Positions 26,637-34,965 of a stretch of 64,000 bases of DNA are shown here, one piece after another. A program made the translations under genes and the position numbers. This stretch comes from Bradyrhizobium guangdongense (lineage in GTDB: Bacteria; Pseudomonadota; Alphaproteobacteria; Rhizobiales; Xanthobacteraceae). Each line of letters begins with the position of its first letter. Position 1 is the stretch's first letter. The stretch lies in assembly GCF_004114975.1 (NCBI RefSeq), contig NZ_CP030051.1, positions 2,170,001-2,234,000 on the forward strand, in the 5' to 3' direction. The notes beneath the pieces are model-generated. The model made no database searches, was not told where the DNA came from, and saw nothing but the letters and a program-made list of their open reading frames with translations.

Positions 26637-27200
26637 TTACCGCTGGATGCGGTAGATCACGACGTCTTCGCCGTGATGTATCGTGGTCTTCTCCAACAGA
26701 TAGTTCGATTTTTCCAACACGCGGCGCGAGGCGCCATGTTCGACAAAGACGAGACCGATGAGCGAGGATAAGTCGAGCCGCGACAGCCCAATTTCCGTCA
26801 GCGCAACCGCGATCTCGCTCGCAAGCCCCCGGCCCCAGAGATCACGCTTGAACGCGTAGGCAATCTCGGTCTCGTCGACGCCGTCCACGAGGATGCGCCG
26901 GATGCCCGCGCGCCCGGCGAACGCGCGGTCCTTCGTGCGCAATGCCCACAGCCCATAACCGTGCTGGTCCCAATGGGTCATGTTGGTCGCGACATAGGCT
27001 TTCGTCGTCTCCGCCGAGCGCACCCCGCCGAGAAAGCGGGAGACTTCGGGATCGAGGTGGAGCGCGACGAGATCGGCGAGGTGGCTTTCGTGAAGCCGCT
27101 CGGCGGTGAGTCGGTCGGTGCTGAAGTGATCGATGGACACGGATGGCCGCGGTGAAGCTGGTTGCGATCTTGATGCCGCAAGAGCCGACGATGCCATCAT
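26637..27200 (-). CDS. GNAT acetyltransferase (RimJ/RimL type)
   Basis: A 187-residue acetyl-CoA-dependent N-acetyltransferase. The sequence shows the RimJ/RimL pattern: TDRLTAERLHESHLADLVAL at the start, GRAGIRRILVDG in the central sheet, EIAYAFKRDLWGRGLASE around the CoA loop (the RGLA part matching Q/RxxGxA), and EHGASRRVLEKSNY near the end. The substrate may be a protein N-terminus or a small amine. It is a single gene; ATG 27200 is used, but the first ~20 residues are low in structure and a later start is possible. Confidence 0.82.
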   Translation of the reverse strand: MMASSALAASRSQPASPRPSVSIDHFSTDRLTAERLHESHLADLVALHLDPEVSRFLGGVRSAETTKAYVATNMTHWDQHGYGLWALRTKDRAFAGRAGIRRILVDGVDETEIAYAFKRDLWGRGLASEIAVALTEIGLSRLDLSSLIGLVFVEHGASRRVLEKSNYLLEKTTIHHGEDVVIYRIQR

Positions 27201-27348
27201 GCCAGTGTTTTGCCCGACGCGTCAACGGATTTTCCGAAGCGCAGAGCGTGTGTTGCCGGCGCATGATTTTTGCGCGTGCTAAGCCCTTGATCTGACAAAC
27301 CCCCGTCTACTGTGCATGGGGTTGTTTTCGCAATTTGGGTTGTAGGGG

Positions 27349-29220
27349 CTAACCCGCGCCGAGCGCAACCGCGACGTTGTAGGTCAGGAGGCTCGCCGCA
27401 TAGGCCAGCACCAGCATGTAGCTGAAGGTCACGGCCATCCAGGTCCAGCTTCCGGTCTCGCGTCTGATCACGGCGAGGGTGGACGCGCATTGCGGAGCGA
27501 AGATGTACCAGGCGAGCATCGACAGGGCGGTTGCAAGCGACCATTTGGTTGCCAGCACCTGGCCGATCTGCTCGGCCGCTTCCTTGCCGCCCTCGATCGC
27601 ATAGACGGTGCCGAGCGCTGCGACCGCGACCTCGCGCGCCGCCATGCCCGGGATCAGCGCCACCGCGATCTGCCAGTTGAAGCCGACCGGGGCGAGCAGA
27701 GGAGCGATCGCCTTGCCGATGATGGCGGCGAGGCTGAAGTCGATCGCCGGCTCGGTCGCGCCTGCCGGCGGCTGCGGGAACGAGGCCAGGAACCAGATCA
27801 GCACCATCATCGAGAAGATCGTGGTGCCGGCGCGCTGCAGGAACATCTTGGCGCGGGTGTAGATGCCGATCGCGATCGATTTCAGCCTGGGCACCTTGTA
27901 GTCCGGCAGCTCCAGCATGAACGGCGCCGGCGCATAGTCGCGCAGCATGAAGAACTTGATCAGGAACGAGACCACGAGCGCGCTGGTGATGCCGGCGCCG
28001 TAGAGGCCGAACATCACGAGGCCCTGCAGGTTGATGAAGCCCCAGACGTCCTTGGCCGGAATGAAGGCCGAGATGATCAGCGTGTAGACCGGGATGCGCG
28101 CCGAGCAGGTCATCAGCGGCGCGATCAGAATCGTGGTCAGCCGGTCGCGCTTGTTGTCGATGACGCGCGTCGCCATGATGCCGGGAATGGCGCAGGCAAA
28201 GCTCGACAGCAGCGGGATGAAGGCGCGGCCGTGCAGCCCCGCGCCGCCCATGATGCGATCCATCAGGAACGCGGCGCGCGCCATGTAGCCGAAATCTTCC
28301 AGCAGCAGGATGAACAGGAAGATGATGATGATCTGCGGCAGGAACACGATGACGCTGCCGACACCGGAGATCACGCCGTTCTGCAGGAAGCTCTGCAACA
28401 GGCCGGCGGGCAGGGTGGCATGCACGAACTCGCCGAGCGCATCGAAGCCGGACTGGAGCAGCTCCATCAGCGGCTGCGCCCAGGCGAACACCGCCTGGAA
28501 CATCACGAACAGGATCGCGGCGAGCACGACCAGCCCGCCGACCGGGTGCAGCACCACGGCATCGATGCGCGAGGTCAACGTGTCGGGCCTGGCAGGCAGG
28601 CTGACGCAATCGGCGATGATGCGGTCGGCCTCGCGCTGGGTGGCGCGCAGCTCGGCGACGCTGAGCGCGCGCCAGCTGTTCTCGGAAGGCTCGGCGGCGA
28701 GCTTGGCCGAGATCTCGTCGGTGAGCGCCAGGAGGTCGGCCGTGCCGCCCTTGCGCACCGCGATCGAGGTGACCACGGGCACGCCGAGCTCCTTGGCGAG
28801 CCTGTCGACGTCGACCGAGATGCCGCGGCGGCTCGCGATGTCGAACATGTTGAGTACGAGGATCATCGGCCGGCCGGTGCGCTTCAGCTCCAGCAGCAGG
28901 CGGATGGTCAGGCGCAGATTGGTGGAATCGGCCACGCACAGCACGAGATCGGGCAAGATCTCGCCGGAGGCCTTGCCGAGCACGAAGTCGCGGGTGATCT
29001 CCTCGTCCGGGCTGCGGCCGCGCAGCGAATAGGTGCCGGGCAGGTCGACGACCGAAACCTGGCGTCCCAGAGGCGTGACGAAAAAACCTTCCTTGCGCTC
29101 GACGGTGACGCCCGGATAGTTCGCGACCTTCTGCCGGCTGCCGGTCAGGGCATTGAACAGCGACGTCTTGCCGCTGTTTGGCGTGCCCACCAGGGCGACA
29201 TGCAGAAGAGGTAATTCCAT
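27349..29220 (-). CDS. feoB: ferrous iron transporter B
   Basis: A 623-residue GTPase-membrane protein that imports Fe2+ across the inner membrane. The N-terminal G domain has G1 GTPNSGKTS (12-20), G3 DLPGTYSL and G4 LNMFD. The membrane part shows both FeoB gate motifs, the first in TCSARIPVYTLIISAFIP and the second in PQCASTLAVIRRE, each with its conserved Cys. It is shorter than the E. coli protein, as is usual in alphaproteobacteria. It lies 23 bases downstream of feoA and is co-transcribed with it. There is no feoC. Confidence 0.95.
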   Translation of the reverse strand: MELPLLHVALVGTPNSGKTSLFNALTGSRQKVANYPGVTVERKEGFFVTPLGRQVSVVDLPGTYSLRGRSPDEEITRDFVLGKASGEILPDLVLCVADSTNLRLTIRLLLELKRTGRPMILVLNMFDIASRRGISVDVDRLAKELGVPVVTSIAVRKGGTADLLALTDEISAKLAAEPSENSWRALSVAELRATQREADRIIADCVSLPARPDTLTSRIDAVVLHPVGGLVVLAAILFVMFQAVFAWAQPLMELLQSGFDALGEFVHATLPAGLLQSFLQNGVISGVGSVIVFLPQIIIIFLFILLLEDFGYMARAAFLMDRIMGGAGLHGRAFIPLLSSFACAIPGIMATRVIDNKRDRLTTILIAPLMTCSARIPVYTLIISAFIPAKDVWGFINLQGLVMFGLYGAGITSALVVSFLIKFFMLRDYAPAPFMLELPDYKVPRLKSIAIGIYTRAKMFLQRAGTTIFSMMVLIWFLASFPQPPAGATEPAIDFSLAAIIGKAIAPLLAPVGFNWQIAVALIPGMAAREVAVAALGTVYAIEGGKEAAEQIGQVLATKWSLATALSMLAWYIFAPQCASTLAVIRRETGSWTWMAVTFSYMLVLAYAASLLTYNVAVALGAG

Positions 29221-29243
29221 GGATCAGGTGTCCGGCCGCGATC

Positions 29244-29519
29244 TCAGGCGACGATGATGGCCATGGCCTCGCGACGGCGCACCGCGATGGTGATGTTGTC
29301 GACCCGCACGGCGATCGGATCGCGCCCGACCAGCCCCTCGTGCAGGACCTCGACCCGGGCGCCCTCGACGAAGCCGAGTTCGATCAGCCGGCTCTCGAGC
29401 TCGATGTCCGAGAGCGCCGATCCCGCGTCCTTGGCGGAGAGGTGCTGAATGACGCCGGTATAGCCGCGCTGGGCCAGGCCCAGCGGCATCTCGCGGCGCA
29501 TGTCATGGAGGTCGGTCAT
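29244..29519 (-). CDS. feoA: ferrous iron transport protein A
   Basis: A small SH3-like cytoplasmic protein (91 residues from this start) that assists FeoB. It shows LESRLIELGFVEGARVEVLHEG and ends in VDNITIAVRRREAMAIIV, the usual FeoA pattern. The start is doubtful: ATG 29519 has no spaced ribosome site and overlaps a palindrome, so either the mRNA is nearly leaderless or ATG 29501 is used. feoB follows at once. Confidence 0.9.
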   Translation of the reverse strand: MTDLHDMRREMPLGLAQRGYTGVIQHLSAKDAGSALSDIELESRLIELGFVEGARVEVLHEGLVGRDPIAVRVDNITIAVRRREAMAIIVA

Positions 29520-29544
29520 GCCCTGTATTTTCAATGCAGGGCAT
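29518..29544. promoter_or_regulatory. 27-base palindrome overlapping the feoA start
   Basis: Arms ATGCCCTGTATT and AATGCAGGGCAT match as inverted repeats with one mismatch around three bases. A reverse-strand TTGACC (29553-29548) lies just beside it. This is the natural place for an iron-responsive operator (Fur, Irr, RirA or MntR), but it matches no box that I can name with confidence. Confidence 0.55.
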
Positions 29545-29631
29545 TGAGGTCAAGCGCGCGCCCCCGCTGAAACTGCACCTTAGAGCGATTTTAAAGTGCG
29601 GATCACGAAGCCGTGGGCGGCGTGCCCGGCG

Positions 29632-29886
29632 CTACTGCGCCGGGACCTTGTCCGGCTGCATGGCGGCCATGGCGCGGCTCTTGAAGTAATCGAGCACGAA
29701 CAGACGGATCGCCGAGGACAAATTGCCCTGCTGGCGCGCGCCGTCGATCTCGCCGACGAGCTCGGACAGCGTCATGTTGCGCAGGCCCGAGATTTCCTTC
29801 ATGCCGTTCCAGAACGCCTCTTCCAGGCTGACGCTGGTCTTGTGGCCGGCGACGACAATCGACCGTTTTACGACGGGCGACTTCAT
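29632..29886 (-). CDS. ribbon-helix-helix protein
   Basis: An 84-residue protein. The segment VVKRSIVVAGHKTSVSLEEAFW followed by LSELVGEIDGARQQGNLSSAIRLFVLDYF is a ribbon-helix-helix pattern as found in small alphaproteobacterial DNA-binding proteins. Its ATG overlaps the stop of the DUF4169 gene by 4 bases, so the two are coupled. The longer frame to 30087 simply reads through that upstream gene in another frame. It may regulate its own operon; the target is unknown. Confidence 0.8.
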   Translation of the reverse strand: MKSPVVKRSIVVAGHKTSVSLEEAFWNGMKEISGLRNMTLSELVGEIDGARQQGNLSSAIRLFVLDYFKSRAMAAMQPDKVPAQ

Positions 29887-30071
29887 GGCCGCTCCTCGCG
29901 ATCGATCCGATGCTGGTCCAGATGCGCCTTCGCCTGGTCCGCCTGCTTCTCCGCCGCCGATCGCTCGGCTTTCGTGCGGCCGAACTTCGTTCGGTTGGCG
30001 TCCGCCTGCTTCGCCGAGGCTTCCCGCTCGGCGCGCTTCCTGAAACGATTCAGGTTGATGACGTTCCCCAT
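29883..30071 (-). CDS. DUF4169 small basic protein
   Basis: A 62-residue, highly charged protein (starting MGNVINLNRFRKRAERE) made of one long helix rich in Arg, Lys, Glu and Ala (KAERSAAEKQADQAKAHLD), as in the DUF4169 family. It overlaps the downstream ribbon-helix-helix gene at ATGA. The pair sits 274 bases downstream of fumC on the same strand. No function is known for the family. Confidence 0.8.
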   Translation of the reverse strand: MGNVINLNRFRKRAEREASAKQADANRTKFGRTKAERSAAEKQADQAKAHLDQHRIDREERP

Positions 30072-30345
30072 GCCGCGTCTCCATCATCCGATCCTTTCCA
30101 GGCAGGATGAAACTAACAGGGGGCCGCTTTGCGCCCCAAAAGAGTTGATCGTCATTCGCTCATCCTCGTCAATCGGCCCCTGGGGCCACCAAACGATGAA
30201 TTTCACCCGGTGGAGGGGCGGAAAGGCTGCGTAACACGCCGTCCTGCCGCAACATTGACGGTAATCAAATCCCGTCCCCAAAGTCGCATATTTCTGCGCG
30301 CCGGGGGTTCCGTATCATTACGGATGGCTATCGGAATTCGGAAGT

Positions 30346-31779
30346 CTAGCCCGGGCTTGTCATCTTCTCCGGGCGGACCAGGCGATCGAACTCGTCGGCC
30401 GAGACGAAGCCGAGCCGCAGCGCCTCCTCCTTCAGCGTGGTGCCGTTGGCGTGCGCGGTCTTGGCGACCTTGGCCGCGTTGTCGTAGCCGATCTTCGGCG
30501 CCAGCGCCGTCACCAGCATCAGCGAGCGCTGCATCAACTCCTTGATGCGCTTCTCGTCGGCGCGGATGCCGCTGACACAATGTTCGGTGAAGGAGCGCGC
30601 CGCATCCGCCATCAGGCGGATCGAGTGCAGCATGTTGTAGGCGAGCACGGGCTTGTAGACGTTGAGCTCGAAATGGCCCTGGCTGCCCGCGACCGTGATC
30701 GCGGTATGATTGCCGAAGATCTGGCAGCACACCATGGTCATCGCTTCGCACTGCGTCGGATTGACCTTGCCCGGCATGATCGACGAGCCCGGCTCGTTCT
30801 CCGGCAGGATCAACTCGCCGAGACCCGAGCGCGGGCCCGATCCGAGCAGGCGGATATCGTTGGCGACCTTGAACAGGCCTGTGGCGACGGAATTGATGGC
30901 GCCATGCGCAAGCACGTAGGCATCGTTCGATGCCAGCGCCTCGAATTTGTTGGCGGCGCTAGTGAAGGGCAGCTTGGTGATCTTGGCGACGTGCTTGGCG
31001 AACAGCTTGGCGAAGCGCGGCTTGGAGTTGAGGCCGGTGCCGACGGCGGTGCCGCCCTGGGCCAGCGGATAGAGCTCTTTCACCGCGACCTTCAGTCGCG
31101 CGATGCCGCTTTCGACTTGGGCGGCATAGCCGGAAAATTCCTGGCCTAGCGTCAGCGGCGTCGCATCCTGGGTGTGGGTGCGGCCGATCTTCACGATCTT
31201 CGCGAACTCCTTCTCCTTCTTGCGTAGCGCGCGGTGCAGCTCACCGAGGGCGGGAACGAGATCGGCATTGATGCGGTTTGCGGCAGCAATGTGCATCGCG
31301 GTCGGGAAGGAGTCGTTCGACGACTGGCTCATGTTGACGTGGTCGTTGGGATGCACCGGCTTCTTGGCACCGAGTTCGCCGCCGAGCAGCTCGTTGGCGC
31401 GGTTGGCGATGACCTCGTTGAGGTTCATGTTGCTTTGGGTGCCCGAGCCGGTCTGCCACACGACCAGCGGAAAGTGATCGTCGAGCTTGCCCTCGATCAC
31501 CTCGTGCGCGGCGCGGATGATGGCGGTGGCGCGGCGTTTGTCGAGCAGACCGAGTTCGAGGTTGGTCCGTGCGGCCGCGAGCTTGACGATGCCGAGCGCG
31601 TGCACGAGCGAGATCGGCATGCGATCGCTGCCGATGCGGAAATTCTGCCGCGAGCGCTCGGTCTGCGCCCCCCAATAGCGATCGGCGGGGACCTCGATGG
31701 GACCGAAACTGTCGGTCTCGGTGCGTGTCGCGGGGCGGGCGGTCTTCGCGCGGGCAGCTTTGGCCATGAGCACATCCAT
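30346..31779 (-). CDS. fumC: fumarate hydratase class II
   Basis: This 477-residue homotetrameric, iron-free fumarase converts fumarate and L-malate in the TCA cycle. Class II signatures are clear: [38 protein letters not shown] and the flexible-loop signature [11 protein letters not shown] with the catalytic Ser. The first ~25 residues ([14 protein letters not shown]) form a basic extension before [11 protein letters not shown], where most fumarases begin. A TATATA at 31818-31823 lies about 40 bases upstream. Confidence 0.95.
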   Translation of the reverse strand: MDVLMAKAARAKTARPATRTETDSFGPIEVPADRYWGAQTERSRQNFRIGSDRMPISLVHALGIVKLAAARTNLELGLLDKRRATAIIRAAHEVIEGKLDDHFPLVVWQTGSGTQSNMNLNEVIANRANELLGGELGAKKPVHPNDHVNMSQSSNDSFPTAMHIAAANRINADLVPALGELHRALRKKEKEFAKIVKIGRTHTQDATPLTLGQEFSGYAAQVESGIARLKVAVKELYPLAQGGTAVGTGLNSKPRFAKLFAKHVAKITKLPFTSAANKFEALASNDAYVLAHGAINSVATGLFKVANDIRLLGSGPRSGLGELILPENEPGSSIMPGKVNPTQCEAMTMVCCQIFGNHTAITVAGSQGHFELNVYKPVLAYNMLHSIRLMADAARSFTEHCVSGIRADEKRIKELMQRSLMLVTALAPKIGYDNAAKVAKTAHANGTTLKEEALRLGFVSADEFDRLVRPEKMTSPG

Positions 31780-31817
31780 TCTGCCGTGCGGAATTCCGCG
31801 CGGCTTTCGTGCTCATC

Positions 31818-31823
31818 TATATA
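31818..31823 (-). promoter_or_regulatory. candidate -10 element of fumC
   Basis: Reverse-strand CTCCCTATATAG, a TATATA about 39 bases upstream of the fumC start. No good -35 was found. Confidence 0.3.
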
Positions 31824-31864
31824 GGGAGTTTGGCGGGGCGCGATGGCTTCGCGCCCAGGCTAGA

Positions 31865-32383
31865 TCATTTCTTGCGGAAACGGTCGAGTCGGACAACTTC
31901 GGCGCCGCCCTGGTTCGGCGGTGGCGGCTCGTCCGTGCTCTCCGCCGCCTCGGTGGCGGGCGCCGGCACCGCGACCGCGGACGTAGCAGGCGCCGCCGGC
32001 AAGTTCTCGCCCGCGACCTCGGTCACATCTGACGTATCGAATTGGAGGCCGAATTTCACGGAGGGGTCGAGAAAGCTCTTGATGGCGCTGAATGGCACGA
32101 CCAGCCGCTCGGGGATGCCGCCGAAGGAGAGGCCGACCTCGAAGCGGTCTTCGAGCACGGTCAAGTCCCAGAACTGGTGCTGCAGGATGATCGTCATCTC
32201 TTCCGGATACTGCGCCAGGAGCCGCGGCGACAGCTTCACGCCCTCGGCCTTCGATACGAAGGTGATGAAGAAATGGTGTTCGCCCGGCAGGCCATGGGCC
32301 GCGGCGTCGGTCAGCACCTTGCGCAGCACGCCGCGCAATGCGTCGCGGGCAAGCACATCGTATCGGATATGGTCGGTCGCCAT
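31865..32383 (-). CDS. sspB: SspB-family ClpXP adaptor
   Basis: A 172-residue alphaproteobacterial SspB homologue. The folded part is residues 1 to about 115 (DHIRYDVLARDALRGVLRKV, HHFFITF, LSPRLLAQYPEEMTIILQHQFWDL, FGGIPERLVVPFSAIKSF), followed by an acidic, Pro/Ala-rich linker and a short basic C-terminus (VVRLDRFRKK) that would dock on ClpX. It tethers ssrA-tagged proteins to ClpXP for degradation. The frame is open to 32431, but ATG 32383 starts the family domain. Its position next to the tmRNA gene on the same strand fits this role. Confidence 0.88.
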   Translation of the reverse strand: MATDHIRYDVLARDALRGVLRKVLTDAAAHGLPGEHHFFITFVSKAEGVKLSPRLLAQYPEEMTIILQHQFWDLTVLEDRFEVGLSFGGIPERLVVPFSAIKSFLDPSVKFGLQFDTSDVTEVAGENLPAAPATSAVAVPAPATEAAESTDEPPPPNQGGAEVVRLDRFRKK

Positions 32384-32530
32384 GGTGGTCCTGTTGCATC
32401 CCGAAGCCGGACCCGCGGTCCGACTCGCCAAGCTGCGATAGTATCGCGCCTGAGAGGTCAGCAGGAGTCCCCGCCGGGAAGGAAATCAGAGGTAAGTGGA
32501 GGCTTCTGTTGCCAGGTGCCTCCGAACCCC

Positions 32531-32822
32531 GCCTAACGGAGCTTAACCCGTTAGGACTTTAAAGTGGTCTTTCAAACTGCGTTACGCAGCCTGAGCAACC
32601 GGAGCAAAGTTGTCGTTGGCAACTATTGCAGTAGCCCGATAACGGCGGAACAATACCGGGAAAAAGCACGCCCTTTACGCCCTCGTCGATCCTATTTCGC
32701 CCCCGCCAAAGCCCGCTTTGGAGGTAGCCCGCAAATGGGCTTTGGTGGAGGCGCCGGGTACCGCCCCCGGGTCCGAATGGTTTATTGCGACGACCGTTTA
32801 TTTCCATAGCCGGCGAACCGGC
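32531..32822 (-). ncRNA. ssrA: two-piece (circularly permuted) tmRNA
   Basis: Read on the reverse strand, the acceptor piece comes first and ends in an encoded CCTCCACCA (3' end 32743). A short intervening segment follows (about 32742-32705). The coding piece then begins GGGGGCGAAATAGGATCGACG at 32704. GGGGGCG pairs with CGCCTCC to form the acceptor stem with one G-U. The tag frame follows at 32620-32582. A 5-base hairpin (GCCGG/CCGGC) marks the 5' end of the precursor, and an 8-base hairpin (CCTAACGG/CCGTTAGG, 32532-32555) marks its 3' end. This order is known from alphaproteobacterial ssrA. It rescues stalled ribosomes. The outer ends are approximate. Confidence 0.93.
32582..32620 (-). other. 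tmRNA proteolysis-tag reading frame
   Basis: Starts at the resume codon GCC and ends in TAA, encoding ANDNFAPVAQAA. The AND start and the hydrophobic AA end are the expected features of an ssrA degron recognised by SspB and ClpX. Confidence 0.93.
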
Positions 32823-32828
32823 ACCCCC

Positions 32829-32834
32829 AATATA
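32829..32834 (-). promoter_or_regulatory. candidate -10 element of ssrA
   Basis: Reverse-strand TATATT inside a C-run/G-run frame (CCCCCTATATTGGGGG), 7 bases before the predicted precursor start. The -35 region (TGTTTT at 17 bases) is poor. Confidence 0.45.
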
Positions 32835-32957
32835 GGGGGCAAAGGTTTCAAAAAACAGGGGTTTCGAGTGGGCAGGGCGCGGTTCCCTTTGGATAGGTCG
32901 GGGACGGCCCAAGGCGCGATCTTGGCCGCATCGCGGGCCGCGTTCTAAGCTCCTGAC

Positions 32958-33575
32958 ATGTCCACGGATTCAGCACCGGCCATGCACGAGCCGGATCAGG
33001 CGCCGGCTATCCCTGCCGCTCGCGTCCCGTCGCCCGGCCTGCTCGCGCTATCCCTGGCCTTTGCCCGGATGTCGCTGGCCGGCTTTGGCGGCGTCCTGGT
33101 CTTTGCCCGGCGCGCCATCGTCGAGCAGCACTGCTGGATGACGGCGGACGAGTTCAACGAAACCTTTGCGCTCTGCCATTTCCTGCCGGGGCCCAACATC
33201 GTCAATCTGTCGATGGTGTTCGGGTCGCGGCTGCGCGGGATTGCCGGCGGGGTCGCCGCCTTCACCGGATTGCTGCTGCCGCCAACGCTGATCATGACTG
33301 TGCTCGCGATCATCTACGCCCGGTTCGGCGACGTGGAAATGCTCCGTCGCAGTCTCGCAGGCATCTCTTGCGCCGCGGTCGGTCTCTTGATCGCGGTGGT
33401 CTTCCGTATGATGACGCCGCTGCTCAAGCGAATGGAGATCGTGGTGCTCATCCTGATGCTGGGCGTGTTCCTGGCCATCGGCGTGCTGCGCCTGCCACTG
33501 CAGGCGGTGCTCCTGGTCGCGATCCCGCTCAGCATCGGCATCACCTATGTGATGCGACGGAAGGTAGCAGCATGA
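32958..33575 (+). CDS. chromate transporter, first half-size subunit
   Basis: A 205-residue membrane protein of the CHR family. The motif FAGFGG-like (RMSLAGFGGVLVFARR), then FNETFALCHFLPGPNIVNLSMVFG, is the CHR domain signature. About six helices follow. Short CHR proteins work as pairs, and this one overlaps the second subunit gene at ATGA (33572-33575). Members export chromate or related oxyanions; the true substrate in an unselected strain is uncertain. Confidence 0.88.
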   Translation: MSTDSAPAMHEPDQAPAIPAARVPSPGLLALSLAFARMSLAGFGGVLVFARRAIVEQHCWMTADEFNETFALCHFLPGPNIVNLSMVFGSRLRGIAGGVAAFTGLLLPPTLIMTVLAIIYARFGDVEMLRRSLAGISCAAVGLLIAVVFRMMTPLLKRMEIVVLILMLGVFLAIGVLRLPLQAVLLVAIPLSIGITYVMRRKVAA

Positions 33576-34102
33576 GCACCGAGAACCCGATCTGGTCGCT
33601 GATCTCCACCTTTGGTCTGATGTCGCTGTTCGCGGTCGGCGGCGCAGCCGCCGCCGTGCCCGAGATGCATCGCATCGCCGTCGATGTGCACCACTGGATG
33701 ACCGACAAGCAGTTCACCGACGCCTATGCGATCGCGCAGCTCTCGCCGGGTCCCAACGTGCTTATCGTCACGTTAATCGGCTATGCCGTGGCCGGCGTCC
33801 CTGGCGCGCTGGCGGCAACGCTGGCGATGTGCCTGCCCACGGCGCTGCTTGCCTATTGTGTCAGCCGTCTCTTGAATCGGCCGAGCCAGTCCCGCTGGCC
33901 CGGCCTGATTCAGGCTGCACTGGTTCCGCTCTCGATTGGATTGATGGCAGCCAGCGCTCTGATCCTGGCCCAGTCGACAGATCGCAGCATTGCTGCACTG
34001 CTTCTGACCGCGATGGTTGCGCTGATCGCCTCGATCTCGCGCGTCAATCCATTGTGGCTTCTGCTCGCAGGAGGACTGTTGGGTTTTGCTGGCATTGTGT
34101 GA
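33572..34102 (+). CDS. chromate transporter, second half-size subunit
   Basis: A 176-residue partner of the gene before it. It repeats the CHR pattern (FGLMSLFAVGGAAAAVPEMHR; YAIAQLSPGPNVLIVTLIGY) but has the opposite expected membrane orientation, as in other paired short CHR proteins. The ATG shares bases with the upstream stop codon, so equal production is likely. Confidence 0.88.
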   Translation: MSTENPIWSLISTFGLMSLFAVGGAAAAVPEMHRIAVDVHHWMTDKQFTDAYAIAQLSPGPNVLIVTLIGYAVAGVPGALAATLAMCLPTALLAYCVSRLLNRPSQSRWPGLIQAALVPLSIGLMAASALILAQSTDRSIAALLLTAMVALIASISRVNPLWLLLAGGLLGFAGIV

Positions 34103-34196
34103 TGAAAATCGCTAGGCAGTGATCCGGGCGGGTATCCAGTTCCAGCCGATTTAGAACAACAGTGCTCGTGACTTGCGGGTCGCGGAGGAGACAAGC

Positions 34197-34958
34197 ATGG
34201 CCGATACGATGGGCCACTCGGCGACAGTCACCCGAAACACCTCGGTGGCGCTCGGCTTCTGTCTATTGGCGCTTGCGCCGCAGATTTTCGAATTCATCTG
34301 GTCGATCGGAACGATCTTCGGCTGGGGTGCGGGACGCGGTCCGGCTACGGTCCTGATCAGCCATGCCACGGCGCTGGTTGCGGGCGGTCCCGCCGCTCTG
34401 CTCGGCGCGGTCGGCGGTGAGACCAAGAAGACCTCATCGGATGTGCTGCTCGCGCTGATCTATTCCTACCCGCTGTTTGCGGTGGCGATCGTGACGCTGT
34501 TCATGACGATCAGGTCGGGCCAGGACTATATCGGGGGCGTCATCCTGATGGCGCTTGCACTGTTCGCGCTGTGGGCTTCGAGCGATTTGCAGGGCATGCG
34601 CGGCTTCTCCTTCGGTGCCGGCACCGCACCGCGGATGTTCGGCGGACTGCTGGTGGCGTTGTCCGCCGGTATCGCCTTGACCGGTCTTTTGAACGAGGGG
34701 CCGGCGCTCGCTCATTATTCCTGGCGCGGGCCGCTGTTCGTGATGTGCGCGATCCTGTTTTTTGCGCTGGCGATCCGGCCGCTGGGCCTCGTGGTCTCGG
34801 CCTTCGTGAGCTTCATGATCGCCGCTCTCGGATCGCATGAAACGCGCTGGGTGGAGGCCGCCATCGTCGGCGCTTGCCTGACGGTCGGCTGCGCGCTGTT
34901 GTTCCCCTACGTGCTCGGCTTGCCGATGCCGATGTTCCCGCGATTCCTGGCTCAGTGA
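34197..34958 (+). CDS. tctB: tripartite tricarboxylate transporter small membrane subunit (TctB-like)
   Basis: A 253-residue membrane protein with several helices, directly before a TctA-type gene, which is the main reason for the call. Small TctB subunits are weakly conserved; the visible pattern (about six helices, GSPxT-type motifs absent) is compatible. AGGAGA lies 4 bases before ATG 34197, which decides this start over an upstream TTG at 34173. Confidence 0.7.
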   Translation: MADTMGHSATVTRNTSVALGFCLLALAPQIFEFIWSIGTIFGWGAGRGPATVLISHATALVAGGPAALLGAVGGETKKTSSDVLLALIYSYPLFAVAIVTLFMTIRSGQDYIGGVILMALALFALWASSDLQGMRGFSFGAGTAPRMFGGLLVALSAGIALTGLLNEGPALAHYSWRGPLFVMCAILFFALAIRPLGLVVSAFVSFMIAALGSHETRWVEAAIVGACLTVGCALLFPYVLGLPMPMFPRFLAQ

Positions 34959-34965
34959 GGCTGTC

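Noticed and set aside
27298..27323. AACCCC/GGGGTT hairpin after feoB as terminator
   Set aside because: The stem is only 6 bases with a 14-base loop and lacks a T-run on the feoB strand.
27490..29214. 574-codon forward ORF opposite feoB
   Set aside because: Antisense shadow; feoB carries GTPase and gate motifs.
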